This document shows, piece by piece, positions 7,394 through 17,303 of a DNA stretch of 58,353 bases (positions are counted from its first letter, which is position 1; each line of letters begins with the position of its first letter). Location of the stretch: NCBI GenBank assembly GCA_009885795.1, contig VFKA01000050.1, positions 1 to 58,353 on the forward strand. The letters are read 5' to 3'. Source of the stretch: Rhodospirillales bacterium (GTDB lineage: Bacteria > Pseudomonadota > Alphaproteobacteria > Dongiales > Dongiaceae). The notes under the pieces were generated by a model. The model saw only the letters and a list, made by a program, of their open reading frames with translations. It was not told where the DNA came from and ran no database searches. The position numbers were made by a program, and so were the translations under genes.

Positions 7394-8737
7394 ATGTCGA
7401 ACACCGCCGAGATCGTCGACTTCGAACCCTCGCCCAACAACCTCGAAGCCTTCTGGATGCCGTTCACCAACAACCGGCAGTTCAAGAGCAAGCCGCGCCT
7501 CCTCGTCGGCGCCAAGGACATGCACTACACCGCCATCGACGGCCGCAAGATCCTCGACGGCACCGCCGGCCTCTGGTGCGTCAATGCCGGCCACTGCCGC
7601 GAGAAAATCGTCGAGGCCGTCCGCGCCCAGGTCGGCCGCATGGATTACGCGCCCGCCTTCCAGATGGGCCATCCGGCCGCGTTCCAGTTGGCTTCCCGCC
7701 TCGCCGCCATGCTGCCCGGCGATCTCGACCACGTCTTCTTCACGAACTCCGGCTCCGAGGCGGTCGATACCGCCCTCAAGATCGCCATCGCCTATCACCG
7801 CGCGCGCGGCGACGGCACGCGCCAGCGCCTCATCGGGCGCGAGCGCGGCTATCACGGCGTCGGCTTCGGCGGTATCTCGGTCGGCGGCATCGCCCCCAAC
7901 CGCAAATTCTTCGGCGCGCTCCTTACCGGCGTCGATCACCTGCCGCACACCCTCGACATCAAGGCCAACGCCTTCACCAAGGGCCAGCCGGCATCGGGCG
8001 CGAACCTCGCCGACGACCTCGAACGCATCGTGGCGCTCCATGATGCCAGCAACATCGCCGCCGTCATCGTCGAGCCCGTCGCCTGCTCCACCGGCGTCAT
8101 CGTGCCGCCGCAAGGCTACCTCCAGCGCCTGCGCCAGATCTGCGACAAGCACGGCATCCTGCTGATCTTCGACGAGGTCATCACCGGCTTCGGCCGCCTC
8201 GGCGCCAACTTCGCCGCCGATTACTTCGGCGTCCTGCCGGACCTCATCACCACGGCCAAGGGCATCACCAACGGCACCGTGCCGATGGGCGCCGTGTTCG
8301 CGCGCAAGGGCATTTACGACACCTTCATGCAGCACCCGCAGGGGCCGATCGAACTCTTCCACGGCTACACCTATTCCGGCCATCCGCTGGCCTGCGCGGC
8401 GGGCCTCGCCACCCTCGACCTCTACAAGGAAGAAGGACTGTTCGAGCGGGCCAAGGAATTGACTCCTTACTGGCAGGACGCCGTCCACTCCCTGAAAGGC
8501 GCGCGCAACGTCATCGACATCCGCGATCTTGGGCTTATCGGCGCCGTGGAATTCGAGCCCCGTCCGGGCAAGCCGACCGAGCGCGCCTTCGACGTGTTCC
8601 TGCAAACCTACGAGAAAGGCGTACTCACCCGCGTCTCCGGCGACATCATCGCCCTCTCGCCGCCGCTGATCGTATCCAAGGCCCAGATCGACCAGATCGT
8701 CGGCACGCTGGGCGACGCCATCAAGCAAGCCGCCTGA
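7394..8737 (+). CDS. Omega-amino acid (beta-alanine):pyruvate transaminase
   Basis: A 447-residue class III PLP aminotransferase, the normal length for beta-alanine:pyruvate transaminase. Visible features are LDGTAGLWCVNAGHC near residue 55, FFTNSGSEAVDTALK (PLP phosphate binding), FDEVITGFGRLG (Asp contacting the pyridine nitrogen) and TTAKGITNG (Schiff-base Lys, about residue 290). It moves the amino group of beta-alanine or other omega-amines to pyruvate, giving L-alanine. Alanine dehydrogenase, 15 bases downstream, can recycle alanine to pyruvate and release ammonium, so the pair forms a complete deamination unit. GAGGAAG precedes the start. Confidence 0.88.
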   Translation: MSNTAEIVDFEPSPNNLEAFWMPFTNNRQFKSKPRLLVGAKDMHYTAIDGRKILDGTAGLWCVNAGHCREKIVEAVRAQVGRMDYAPAFQMGHPAAFQLASRLAAMLPGDLDHVFFTNSGSEAVDTALKIAIAYHRARGDGTRQRLIGRERGYHGVGFGGISVGGIAPNRKFFGALLTGVDHLPHTLDIKANAFTKGQPASGANLADDLERIVALHDASNIAAVIVEPVACSTGVIVPPQGYLQRLRQICDKHGILLIFDEVITGFGRLGANFAADYFGVLPDLITTAKGITNGTVPMGAVFARKGIYDTFMQHPQGPIELFHGYTYSGHPLACAAGLATLDLYKEEGLFERAKELTPYWQDAVHSLKGARNVIDIRDLGLIGAVEFEPRPGKPTERAFDVFLQTYEKGVLTRVSGDIIALSPPLIVSKAQIDQIVGTLGDAIKQAA

Positions 8738-8752
8738 ACCGGGGGAAGCGTC

Positions 8753-9871
<1,119 letters not shown>

Positions 9872-9878
9872 TCGGTAG

Positions 9879-11633
9879 ATGAACCGGAAGGGCGCCCAAC
9901 GCAAACTCGCGGCGATCCTCTCCGCCGACGTCGCCGGCTACAGCCGCCTCGTCGAAGCGGATGAGGAAGGCACCGTCGCGCGCCTGAAGATCATCCTGAC
10001 GCAAAAGATCGAACCCGGTGTCACCGGGCATGGCGGGCGCATCGTCAAGACCTCGGGCGACGGCCTGCTCGCCGAGTTCCCCAGCATCGTCGACGCGATG
10101 CGCTGCGCGCTGGCGATGCAGGACGCGGTCGGCGAGGCCAACGCCGGCATCCCGGCCGAGCGCCACATCCTGTTCCGCATCGGCGTCAATCTCGGCGACG
10201 TGCTCGCGGAAAAGGACGATATTCATGGCGAGGGCGTCAACGTCGCCGCCCGCCTCCAGCAGCTGGCCGAAATCGGTGGCATCTGCGTCTCGCGCGCGGT
10301 CCGCGAGCAGATCGGCAACCGGCTGCCGATCGCGTTCAGGGACGGCGGCGAGCAGACGGTCAAGAACATCCAACAACCTATCCACGTCTTCCACCTCGCC
10401 CCCGCCGCCGGACAAGGCGCGACCGCCGCGCCGCCGTCGCTGGCCGAGGCCGATTCATCGAAGCCCACGATTGCCGTCCTTCCGTTCGTCAACATGAGCG
10501 GCGATTCGGAGCAGGAATTCTTCGCCGACGGCCTGACCGAGGACATCATCACCGAGCTGTCGCGCTTCCGCGAATTGTTCGTGATCTCGCGCACCTCGAC
10601 CTTCAAGTTCAAGGGCAAGTCCGTGACGGTGCAAGACGCGGCCAAGGAGCTCGGAGTCCAGTACGTCGTCGAAGGCAGCGTGCGCAAGTCCGGCAACCGG
10701 GTTCGCGTCACGGTGCAGCTCATCGAAGCCGAAAACGGTCGCCACCTCTGGGCCGAACGTTACGACCGGCAGCTCGAGGACATCTTCGCCATCCAGGACG
10801 AGATGACGTCCGCCATCGTCGCCATTCTTCCCGGACGGGTCGAGGCCGCCACGCGCGAGCGGGTGAAGCGCAAGCAACCCGACAATCTCGCCGCCTATGA
10901 ATGCGTTCTGGCCGGCAAGATCCTGCACCACCGTTCGACCAAGGAGGACAACGCGGCGGCGCTGAAGCTGCTCGAACGGGCGATCGAACTCGATCCCAAC
11001 TATGCCCACGCCCATGCCTGGCGGGCCTGCACCCTCGGTCAGGCCTGGATCAAGGGGTACATCACCGACCGCGACTTTGTGTGGAATGAAATGATCGCGG
11101 AGTTGCAGGCGGCGTTGGCCATTGCCGACGATGACAGCGACGTCCATCGCATTCTCGCGGCGGTCCATCTGACCGTCCACGATTTCGGCAAGGCCGTCTA
11201 CCACCAGGATCGGGCGCTGGCGCTTAATCCCAACGACGACCTCATCGTCGTGCAACAGGGCGAAATCCTGACCTGGCTCGGCCGGCCGCTGGAAGGGATC
11301 GAATGGGTCCGGAAGGCCATGCGCCTCAACCCCTATCATCCGCAGCGGTTCTGGAATCATCTGGGCCGCGCCTATTTCGTGGCCCGCCGCTACGCCGAGG
11401 CCATCGAGGCCATCAAACATATCGGCGCGCCCGATCAGACCTATCATGCCTTTCTGGCGGCGTGCTTGGCGCGCGCGGGCGATCCCGCGGCGGCGCGCGA
11501 GCAAGCGGCAGCGGTCATGAAGCTCGATCCGAGTTTCACCATTCAGGGCACTCTCGCGACACTCCACTACAGGAACGAGGACGACCGCGAGCATCACCGT
11601 GAAAGCTTGCTTGCCGCCGGATTTCCGGCGTGA
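9879..11633 (+). CDS. Class III adenylate cyclase with TolB-like and TPR domains
   Basis: A 584-residue modular signalling protein. Residues 8-175 are a class III nucleotide cyclase domain: LAAILSADVAGYSRL (first metal Asp), GGRIVKTSGDGLLAEF (second Asp) and RIGVNLGDVL with VNVAARLQQLA. Residues ~200-320 match the TolB-like domain that follows cyclases in this alphaproteobacterial family (IAVLPFVNMSGDSEQEFFADGLTEDI). Residues ~340-570 are TPR-like helical repeats. No membrane segment is evident, so it is probably cytoplasmic. It starts 7 bases after ald and overlaps the GNAT gene by 4 bases. Confidence 0.87.
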   Translation: MNRKGAQRKLAAILSADVAGYSRLVEADEEGTVARLKIILTQKIEPGVTGHGGRIVKTSGDGLLAEFPSIVDAMRCALAMQDAVGEANAGIPAERHILFRIGVNLGDVLAEKDDIHGEGVNVAARLQQLAEIGGICVSRAVREQIGNRLPIAFRDGGEQTVKNIQQPIHVFHLAPAAGQGATAAPPSLAEADSSKPTIAVLPFVNMSGDSEQEFFADGLTEDIITELSRFRELFVISRTSTFKFKGKSVTVQDAAKELGVQYVVEGSVRKSGNRVRVTVQLIEAENGRHLWAERYDRQLEDIFAIQDEMTSAIVAILPGRVEAATRERVKRKQPDNLAAYECVLAGKILHHRSTKEDNAAALKLLERAIELDPNYAHAHAWRACTLGQAWIKGYITDRDFVWNEMIAELQAALAIADDDSDVHRILAAVHLTVHDFGKAVYHQDRALALNPNDDLIVVQQGEILTWLGRPLEGIEWVRKAMRLNPYHPQRFWNHLGRAYFVARRYAEAIEAIKHIGAPDQTYHAFLAACLARAGDPAAAREQAAAVMKLDPSFTIQGTLATLHYRNEDDREHHRESLLAAGFPA

Positions 11634-12340
11634 CGCAGCGGCGCAACGCTCTCGGCCAGCCGATCGGATTCGAACTATCGGGCTGGCGCCCGGCCCTTCG
11701 TCCCCCGCGAACCGCGATGGAAGGCCGCATGGCCCGCGTCGAGCCGCTTCGGCTTGACCACGCAGCCGATCTCTTCGAGGCCTATGCCGCCGATCGCGAT
11801 GCACGCATTTGGTCCTACATGGCCTACGGCCCGTTCGCGACCGCGGCCGGGCTTGGCGCCTGGATCGAGAAGGCCGCGCTCGGCGACGACCCCTTGTTCC
11901 ACGCCATCATCGACACCAAGTCAGGCAAGGCCGTGGGACAAGCGAGCTATCTCAGGATCGAACCCGCAACCGGCGTCATCGAGGTCGGGCATATCGTCTA
12001 TGCGCCATCCTTGCAACGCACGGCCGCCGCGACCGAGACCATGTTCCTGATGATGAAACGGGTCTTCGACGAACTGGGGTACCGCCGCTACGAATGGAAA
12101 TGCGACGCCTTGAACGAAGCCTCGCGGCGTGCGGCGCCTCGCCTCGGATTCACCTTCGAGGGCATCTTCCGCCAGGCGACCATCTACAAGGGCCGAAATC
12201 GCGACACGGCTTGGTATTCCGTCATCGACTCCGAATGGCCGGCGCTGAAAAGTTGCTACGAAGCCTGGCTCGATTCGTCGAACTTCGATTCCACCGGTCG
12301 CCAGCGCCGGACCCTGGCCGCGTTTCGAGGACTCAAATAA
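11630..12340 (+). CDS. RimJ/RimL-type GNAT acetyltransferase
   Basis: A 236-residue GNAT enzyme of the acetyltransf_3 type. The opening RNALGQPIGFELSGWRPALRPP and then MEGR-x-ARVEPL is characteristic of a family that begins this way, so the GTG start at 11630, overlapping the cyclase stop codon, is preferred to the internal ATG. Later blocks include GQASYLRIEPATGVIEVGHI and FDELGYRRYEWKCDALNEAS-RRAAPRLGF. The substrate is unknown. Its end overlaps the convergent PuuB-like gene by 8 bases. Confidence 0.85.
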   Translation: MTQRRNALGQPIGFELSGWRPALRPPRTAMEGRMARVEPLRLDHAADLFEAYAADRDARIWSYMAYGPFATAAGLGAWIEKAALGDDPLFHAIIDTKSGKAVGQASYLRIEPATGVIEVGHIVYAPSLQRTAAATETMFLMMKRVFDELGYRRYEWKCDALNEASRRAAPRLGFTFEGIFRQATIYKGRNRDTAWYSVIDSEWPALKSCYEAWLDSSNFDSTGRQRRTLAAFRGLK

Positions 12341-13613
12341 GATCCCGCAACCTGAACCAGAGCATGGCGAGCGCTAGGATGGGAGTCCGCATCAGCATTC
12401 CGCCGGGAAAGATCGAATGCGGTAATCGGCTGAACAAATCGAACCGCTCGGCCTGACCGGCGATGGCCTCGGCCAGGCACCGTCCGGCGATTCCGGTCAA
12501 GGCGACGCCCTGGCCGGAGAAGCCATGGGCGAAATAGACATTCTCGCTCGCGCGGCCGAGATGCGGCGTCCGCTCCACCGTGATGGCGACGTTCCCACCC
12601 CACGCATAGTCGAGCGCAACGTCGCCGAGTTGCGGATAGACCTTGAGCATCGAGCGGCGCATGGCCGCCTTCAGGTTCGGCGGCGGCACGGCGGTATAGC
12701 TGACGCGCCCGCCGAACAACAGGCGATGATCGGCCGACAGGCGAAAGTAGTTGAGGACGAAATTCGTATCGGCGACGGCGACATCGTCGCGAATGAGACG
12801 GCGCGCCCGTTCCGGCTCCATCGGCGACGTCGCCGACATGTATGTGGCGACGGGCATGATCCTGGCGCGGATCGACGGGACGAGATCGCCCAGATAGGCG
12901 TTGCCGCACAACGCCACGAAATCGCAATCCACGCGGCCTCGCGCGGTGTGGACGCAAGGCCGGGCGCCCGTCTCGACGCGCACGACCTTGGAGCCTTCGA
13001 AGATCGTGACCCCCGCGGCCAGCGCCGCATCGGCCAGCCCGAGGCAATAATTCAGGGGATGCAAATGCCCGCCGCCGTCATCGACCAACCCGCCGCGATA
13101 GAGCTTGGTTTCGAGCATCGCCGCGATCTCGTCGTGCTCGACGATGCGGGCCTCGGCATAGCCGTAGTCCTCGCTCAAATGCGCTTGCTGCCGGCGCAAG
13201 TCTTCAAGGTCGCGGCGTTTCGGGGCGGCATAGAGGTAGCCGGGCTTCAAGTCGCAGGCGATGCCATGGCGCCGGACCCGGTCCCGGATGATCGCCTTCG
13301 CCTCTTCCGCCAGGCGCCAGAGCGCCAGAGCGTCATCGGCCCCGACCCACTTCTCGACCCCGCTCATGCTGGCCGAGTATCCGGTGCAGATCTGGCCGCC
13401 ATTGCGCCCGGAGGCGCCCCAGCCGACGCGCGCCGCTTCGAGCACGATCACCTTGAAGCCGCGCTGGCTAAGTTCCAGCGCCGTCGTCAGGCCGGTGTAG
13501 CCGGCGCCGACGACGCAGACATCGGCCCGCGTCTCGCCCTCGAATACCGGATGCTCCGGCGAAGGATTGGCCGTGGCGGTATAATAGGATGGAACGTGCG
13601 GCTCGCCGGACAT
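12333..13613 (-). CDS. puuB: PuuB-like FAD oxidoreductase (gamma-glutamylputrescine oxidase family)
   Basis: A 426-residue DAO-family flavoenzyme. The N-terminal FAD motif is VCVVGAGYTGLTTALELSQRG at about residue 33, followed by GWGASGRNGGQICTGYS, the segment typical of PuuB-like oxidases. The C-terminal region has YAWGGNVAITVERTPHLGR and FAHGFSGQGVALT. It is predicted to oxidise gamma-glutamylated putrescine (or a similar amine) to the aldehyde with release of ammonia and peroxide. The PuuA-like ligase lies 9 bases upstream on the same strand, supporting the pathway. The exact polyamine substrate is inferred. Confidence 0.85.
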   Translation of the reverse strand: MSGEPHVPSYYTATANPSPEHPVFEGETRADVCVVGAGYTGLTTALELSQRGFKVIVLEAARVGWGASGRNGGQICTGYSASMSGVEKWVGADDALALWRLAEEAKAIIRDRVRRHGIACDLKPGYLYAAPKRRDLEDLRRQQAHLSEDYGYAEARIVEHDEIAAMLETKLYRGGLVDDGGGHLHPLNYCLGLADAALAAGVTIFEGSKVVRVETGARPCVHTARGRVDCDFVALCGNAYLGDLVPSIRARIMPVATYMSATSPMEPERARRLIRDDVAVADTNFVLNYFRLSADHRLLFGGRVSYTAVPPPNLKAAMRRSMLKVYPQLGDVALDYAWGGNVAITVERTPHLGRASENVYFAHGFSGQGVALTGIAGRCLAEAIAGQAERFDLFSRLPHSIFPGGMLMRTPILALAMLWFRLRDLI

Positions 13614-13622
13614 GCAATTCCG

Positions 13623-14990
13623 TCAGATCGTTCTCAAGTACCACTCGTGTTCCAACGGCGACACCGCGGCCTCGAACTTGCGCCGCTCCGCCCACCGGCA
13701 GGCGCTGTGGATTCGGCAGAATTCGGTCCCAAGATAACCGGGAAGTATTCGGGCGGCGTCGAATGCCATGAGCGCGTCTTGCCAGGATTCCGGCAGGGTT
13801 CTTTCGCTCCTGGCCCCGCCGCCGACGGCAGCAGGACCCGGATCGACGCGGCCGTCGATGCCGTGGTGAATGCCGGCCAGCACCGCCGCCGCCACGAGAT
13901 AGATGTTGGCATCGGCGCCGGCGACACGATGCTCGATGCGTCGCGCCTTCGCCTCGCCGCCCGGAACGCGCAGGGCCACGGTGCGGTTGTTGCAACCCCA
14001 GCTCGGTGCCGAAGGAACGAAACTGCCCGTGTGGAATCTGCGAAACGAATTCGCGTTCGGCGCCATGATGGCCATCGATTCCGCCATCGTCGCGGCAAGC
14101 CCGCCGATGGCGTGGCGCAAGGTCGGGGTGCCATGTTCGCCGCCATCGTCGAAGACGTTGCGGCCCTCGCGGTCGAGCAGGCTGACGTGAAGATGAAGTC
14201 CGTTGCCGGCGGTATCGGCGAAGGGCTTGGCCATGAAGGTCGCCTCGAAGCCGGCCCGTTCGGCGACACCGCGGACGAGGCGCTTCAGCAGCACGCCATG
14301 ATCCGCGGCCGTCATCGCATCGCCGACATAGCGCAAGTTCACCTCGTACTGGCCGGGCGCGGCTTCCGAAACCGCGCCCTCGACCGGCAGCCCCTGGATC
14401 GCGGCGGCCTTCGATACTTCGGTGAAGAAATCCTCGAATTCCTCGAGCGCCGACAGGCTATGCGATTGGACCCCGCCCGGGCGCAATCCGCTGCGGGGCG
14501 ATACCGGCGGAAGCAGCCGGCCATCGGGCGCGCGCTCGCGATCGACGAGATAAAATTCAAGCTCGGTGGCGACGACCGGTGTCAGGCCAATGTCCGCGAA
14601 TCGCCGGAGAACGCGGCTCAGCACCTGGCGCGGATCGGCGAAGAAGGGCGAGCCGTCGTCGTTCAGCATCGTGAGAAGCACTTGCGCCATCGGACGCCGG
14701 TGCCACGGCACCGGGCGAAGCGTGCCAGGAACGGGCATGCAGACGCGGTCGGCCACGCCCTGCTCCCACAGCAGGCCGGCCTCGGCGACATCGTCGCCGG
14801 TGATGTCGAGGGCGAAGATCGATTCGGGAAAACGCACGCCGTCGCGAAAGAGCTTGACGAGCCCGTCCGCCGCCAGCCGCTTGCCCCGGATCACGCCGTT
14901 GTTGTCGGGAAGCAGAAGCTCGACCTCGCCCACGTCCGGATGGGCGGCTAAGAAACGTTCTGCCTCGCTGATTGAAACGTCGCTGTTCAT
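13623..14990 (-). CDS. puuA: PuuA-like gamma-glutamylamine ligase (glutamine synthetase family)
   Basis: A 455-residue glutamine synthetase superfamily ligase. Visible are the N-terminal beta-grasp segment (ELLLPDNNGVIRGKRL), the catalytic ELEFYL motif near residue 150, the EAAPGQYEVNL metal site, NGLHLHVSL, and NRTVALRVPG with RRIEHRVAGADANIY near the C-terminus. PuuA-type enzymes condense glutamate with putrescine or related amines using ATP. Its coupling to the PuuB-like oxidase (9-base gap) supports gamma-glutamylation rather than ammonia assimilation. A second PuuA-like paralogue is at 17842. The dyad at 15005-15028 lies upstream. Confidence 0.85.
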   Translation of the reverse strand: MNSDVSISEAERFLAAHPDVGEVELLLPDNNGVIRGKRLAADGLVKLFRDGVRFPESIFALDITGDDVAEAGLLWEQGVADRVCMPVPGTLRPVPWHRRPMAQVLLTMLNDDGSPFFADPRQVLSRVLRRFADIGLTPVVATELEFYLVDRERAPDGRLLPPVSPRSGLRPGGVQSHSLSALEEFEDFFTEVSKAAAIQGLPVEGAVSEAAPGQYEVNLRYVGDAMTAADHGVLLKRLVRGVAERAGFEATFMAKPFADTAGNGLHLHVSLLDREGRNVFDDGGEHGTPTLRHAIGGLAATMAESMAIMAPNANSFRRFHTGSFVPSAPSWGCNNRTVALRVPGGEAKARRIEHRVAGADANIYLVAAAVLAGIHHGIDGRVDPGPAAVGGGARSERTLPESWQDALMAFDAARILPGYLGTEFCRIHSACRWAERRKFEAAVSPLEHEWYLRTI

Positions 14991-15004
14991 AGGTGGATTG
15001 GCAC

Positions 15005-15028
15005 CGGGAATGGACCCTGATATTCCCG
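15005..15028 (-). promoter_or_regulatory. Dyad upstream of the puuA/puuB-like operon
   Basis: CGGGAAT (15005-15011) and ATTCCCG (15022-15028) form perfect 7-base arms around 10 bases, 15-40 bases before the ligase start. On the minus strand a TTGACC box lies just upstream of it, so the dyad overlaps or abuts the likely promoter. It is a candidate repressor site. Confidence 0.4.
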
Positions 15029-15115
15029 TGCTATCTAGGTTGGGGTCAAGGCGGCGTTTGTCCCTCGGTATGCCGTGGAGTAAGATACCTTGACACTACA
15101 AAAGGACAGATCGCC

Positions 15116-15394
15116 ATGGGCTCGGTCGACAAGGTAACGGTCTCACTGCCGAGCGAGATGGTGGCCGAGATCAAGGCGGCAATCGCGGCGGGCGAGTTCA
15201 CGAACGCGGGCGAGGTCATTCGCGACGCTCTGCGGCAGTGGCGGCGGTCGCGAACGGTTATCGCGCTCTCCGACGAGGAACTGCGCCGGCTGACGCTGGA
15301 GGGCCGCGAGAGCGGCGAGCCCCTCGATGGCGAAGCCGCGCTCAAGCGCCTGCGCGCCAAGTACGAAGCGATGTCGGCGCCGAGCGGGCGGTGA
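15116..15394 (+). CDS. parD: ParD-family antitoxin
   Basis: A 92-residue CopG/ParD-type ribbon-helix-helix antitoxin: strand KVTVSLPSEMVAEIKAAI, then GEFTNAGEVIRDALRQWRR, the typical ParD arrangement, followed by a toxin-binding tail. It follows AAAGGA and a TTGACA-containing region. Its stop overlaps the GTG start of the ParE-like gene by 4 bases, showing coupled translation. Confidence 0.88.
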   Translation: MGSVDKVTVSLPSEMVAEIKAAIAAGEFTNAGEVIRDALRQWRRSRTVIALSDEELRRLTLEGRESGEPLDGEAALKRLRAKYEAMSAPSGR

Positions 15395-15642
15395 GCGCCT
15401 GGCGGCTGCGGCCGAGAGCCGTCGCCGACCTCGACGAGATCGCCGCGTTCATCGACGAATTCGTCGCGGTCTTCGCCTCGATCACCGAAAGACCGCTTGC
15501 CTTTCGCCGGAGAGACGACCTTGCCAAGGGTCTTCGCCAATCCGTCCATGGCCGTTATCTCATTCTTTTCACCGCCAATGATGATGGTGTCGTCATCGAA
15601 CGGGTGGTTCATGGTGCGCGCCGACTTGAAGATCTGATTTGA
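15391..15642 (+). CDS. parE: ParE-family toxin with an internal in-frame deletion
   Basis: An 83-residue ParE/RelE-fold protein starting with GTG inside the parD stop. The first strand-helix (WRLRPRAVADLDEIAAFI) and the C-terminal core (LAKGLRQSVHGRYLILFTAN, ERVVHGARRLEDL) are clear. Typical members are about 95-100 residues with a DNP-x-AA-x-R helix between these blocks; here IDEFVAVFASITERPL joins them directly, so roughly 11-13 residues of the second helix appear to be missing. ParE poisons DNA gyrase; the shortened helix may weaken or abolish that activity, leaving mainly the antitoxin. Confidence 0.7.
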   Translation: MSAWRLRPRAVADLDEIAAFIDEFVAVFASITERPLAFRRRDDLAKGLRQSVHGRYLILFTANDDGVVIERVVHGARRLEDLI

Positions 15643-15860
15643 GTTACTGGGATATTGTTCTTCACCCTGAAGATAGGACTTCAGGGATTTGGCCATACGT
15701 CGATAGGATCAGCCAAAGCAGTAACTGGTACCCGGCTTCGAGCGCCGGCCCTCCCCGCCGGACGGCCTCGCCCTTGTCACTGCGAGTTGCCATTGCCCAA
15801 GCGCTCCATCGATGGCGTTGGCACTGTCAATCAGCCTCTTGGATCGGATTTCCGTAGGCG

Positions 15861-15880
15861 CTGGGGGCTGACGCCCCCAG
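15861..15880. repeat. Small hairpin, 8-base stem
   Basis: CTGGGGGC, TGAC, GCCCCCAG makes a perfect stem-loop followed by ACCCCC. No T-run follows on either strand, so I treat it as an intergenic palindrome rather than a terminator. The region 15643-15917 contains nothing else I can name. Confidence 0.5.
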
Positions 15881-15917
15881 ACCCCCAAAAGGATGTAAAG
15901 AGATCAAGATTCAAGAG

Positions 15918-16853
15918 CTAATTGGTTCTCGCCACACGGAACCCCAGGAGGTTGTACCGGCTCGATGCGGCGCCCCAGTCGCGGTCCGCGGAACGGACGT
16001 CCCCCGGTAGAGCGTGCCAGGAGCCGCCGCGAGCGACGCGGAAGGAGCAGTCACCGGTAAGCCACGCCGAGCCATTGGTTGGGGCACCATTGTAAGAGTC
16101 GTGGTAACAATCCTCCGTCCACTCCCACGCATTCCCAATCATGTCGTGGAGGCCGAAGGCGTTGGCTTGGAACCGCCCGACCGGCGCCGTAAAGACATGA
16201 CCGTCCGTGCATTGAAAGATGTTGTCCTCGCTGTCGACAAGGTTGTGCGCCGCCGCGCGAGTTTGGTCGGTAACATTGGCATTGAGGCACGCGGGACCCG
16301 AACGCGAATCGCCCCAATAGCGCGACGTCGTAGTACCCGCGCGCGCCGCGTATTCCCACTCAGCCTCGGTCGCAAGCCGATAGGCCTTGCCGGTCTGCTG
16401 GCTCAACCACGTCGCATAGGCCTTGGCGTCGTCCCAATTCACGCAAACGGCGGGGTGATTTCCGTCTTGCGCGAAGCCCGGATCGCGCCAGTCGTTGACG
16501 CCGGACTCGATCCATTTGCCTTGCGCCGGATCGTAGATCCAGCACGGCCCACCCGCCTGGTGCCCAGTCGCGCGCACGAAGGCATCGAACTGATCGCGCG
16601 TCACTTCGGCGACGCCGAGTGAGAACGAGTTCACGGAAACGGAATGCCGCGGCCGCTCATCCGACACATTTTCGGGCGGCGCGCCCTCGCGGTCGGTCTC
16701 CTCCGAGGTCGATCCCATCATGAACGAACCCACCGGCACGGCGACCATCAACGGACACTCGCCGCAATCGCGGAAGGTTTCGGCGGCTTGCGCCGGCGCG
16801 ATCGTACCGGCCGCGGTCAGAACGAAGAAGGCGATTGCCAGGGCAATGCGCAT
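15918..16853 (-). CDS. Secreted SUMF1/FGE-fold protein without catalytic cysteines
   Basis: A 311-residue protein with a signal peptide (MRIALAIAFFVLTAAGTIAPAQA) and a formylglycine-generating-enzyme sulfatase fold: VPVGSFMMGST, VTRDQFDAFVRATGH, PAVCVNWDDAKAYATWLS, RLATEAEWEYAARAG, DMIGNAWEWTEDCY and the ending RVARGGSWHALPGDVRSADR-x-LLGFRVAR. In true FGE the stretch after RGGS carries two catalytic cysteines; here it reads WHALPGDVRSADR with none, so cysteine-based oxidation is unlikely. Such proteins often act as ligand-binding or periplasmic scaffold modules. GAGGGA precedes the start at 16853. No sulfatase gene is nearby. Confidence 0.85.
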   Translation of the reverse strand: MRIALAIAFFVLTAAGTIAPAQAAETFRDCGECPLMVAVPVGSFMMGSTSEETDREGAPPENVSDERPRHSVSVNSFSLGVAEVTRDQFDAFVRATGHQAGGPCWIYDPAQGKWIESGVNDWRDPGFAQDGNHPAVCVNWDDAKAYATWLSQQTGKAYRLATEAEWEYAARAGTTTSRYWGDSRSGPACLNANVTDQTRAAAHNLVDSEDNIFQCTDGHVFTAPVGRFQANAFGLHDMIGNAWEWTEDCYHDSYNGAPTNGSAWLTGDCSFRVARGGSWHALPGDVRSADRDWGAASSRYNLLGFRVARTN

Positions 16854-16937
16854 GGTTTCCCTCTTAATGTTGTACCACAAACGGATTGTAACAACGGGGC
16901 GTGATTCGGCAAGCCATGGCGCCGTGGGCCGAGGTGG

Positions 16938-16961
16938 ATGCCCGGCTCTGGGGCCGGGCAT
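16938..16961. repeat. Hairpin repeat ATGCCCGG...CCGGGCAT
   Basis: ATGCCCGGC and GCCGGGCAT arms with a 6-base loop, followed by GACAAG. The same hairpin with the same flank occurs at 29723-29745, so it is a dispersed intergenic repeat. Confidence 0.7.
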
Positions 16962-16995
16962 GACAAGAAGCAGGCTTGACCCTGGCGTATGAACA

Positions 16996-17015
16996 GACTA
17001 GATTGATGACTAGTC
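16996..17015 (+). promoter_or_regulatory. Dyad upstream of the Phd-type antitoxin
   Basis: GACTAG (16996-17001) and CTAGTC (17010-17015) flank ATTGATGA, 26 bases before the antitoxin start. Phd/YefM antitoxins bind short palindromes at their own promoter, so this is a plausible operator. Confidence 0.4.
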
Positions 17016-17040
17016 AGCAACCGAACAAAGCGATACCGCG

Positions 17041-17298
17041 ATGAAAACCTGGTCGGTTCAGGATGCCAAGGCCCGTTTTAGCGAGTTCCTCGAGACGTGC
17101 TTGAACAAGGGTCCGCAAGTCGTAACCAGGCGCGGCACAGCCTCGGCGGTGCTTGTGCCTTTGCAGGACTGGCAACGCCTCCAGCAATCCGCGCGTCCGA
17201 CCCTGAAGGAACTCCTGCTATCCCCGGCGGCCCGAACGGATCTCCCGATTCCGAAGCGTGGCCGGCTCCACCGCCGCCGACCGGACGGGCTTATCTGA
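17041..17298 (+). CDS. Phd/YefM-type antitoxin
   Basis: An 85-residue antitoxin. MKTWSVQDAKARFSEFLETC is the Phd/YefM N-terminal dimer and DNA-binding signature, followed by GPQVVTRRGTASAVLVPLQDW and a basic, poorly ordered tail that would wrap the toxin. It is followed after 5 bases by a PIN-domain toxin, the usual partner in alphaproteobacterial Phd-PIN modules. Confidence 0.87.
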   Translation: MKTWSVQDAKARFSEFLETCLNKGPQVVTRRGTASAVLVPLQDWQRLQQSARPTLKELLLSPAARTDLPIPKRGRLHRRRPDGLI

Positions 17299-17303
17299 GG
17301 CCG

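Noticed and set aside
12525-14951. A long plus-strand open frame antisense to the puuA/puuB-like genes
   Set aside because: The opposite strand carries two full-length enzymes with intact motifs; the plus frame is compositionally biased.
15861-15880. Rho-independent terminator
   Set aside because: The hairpin is strong but no T-run follows it on either strand.
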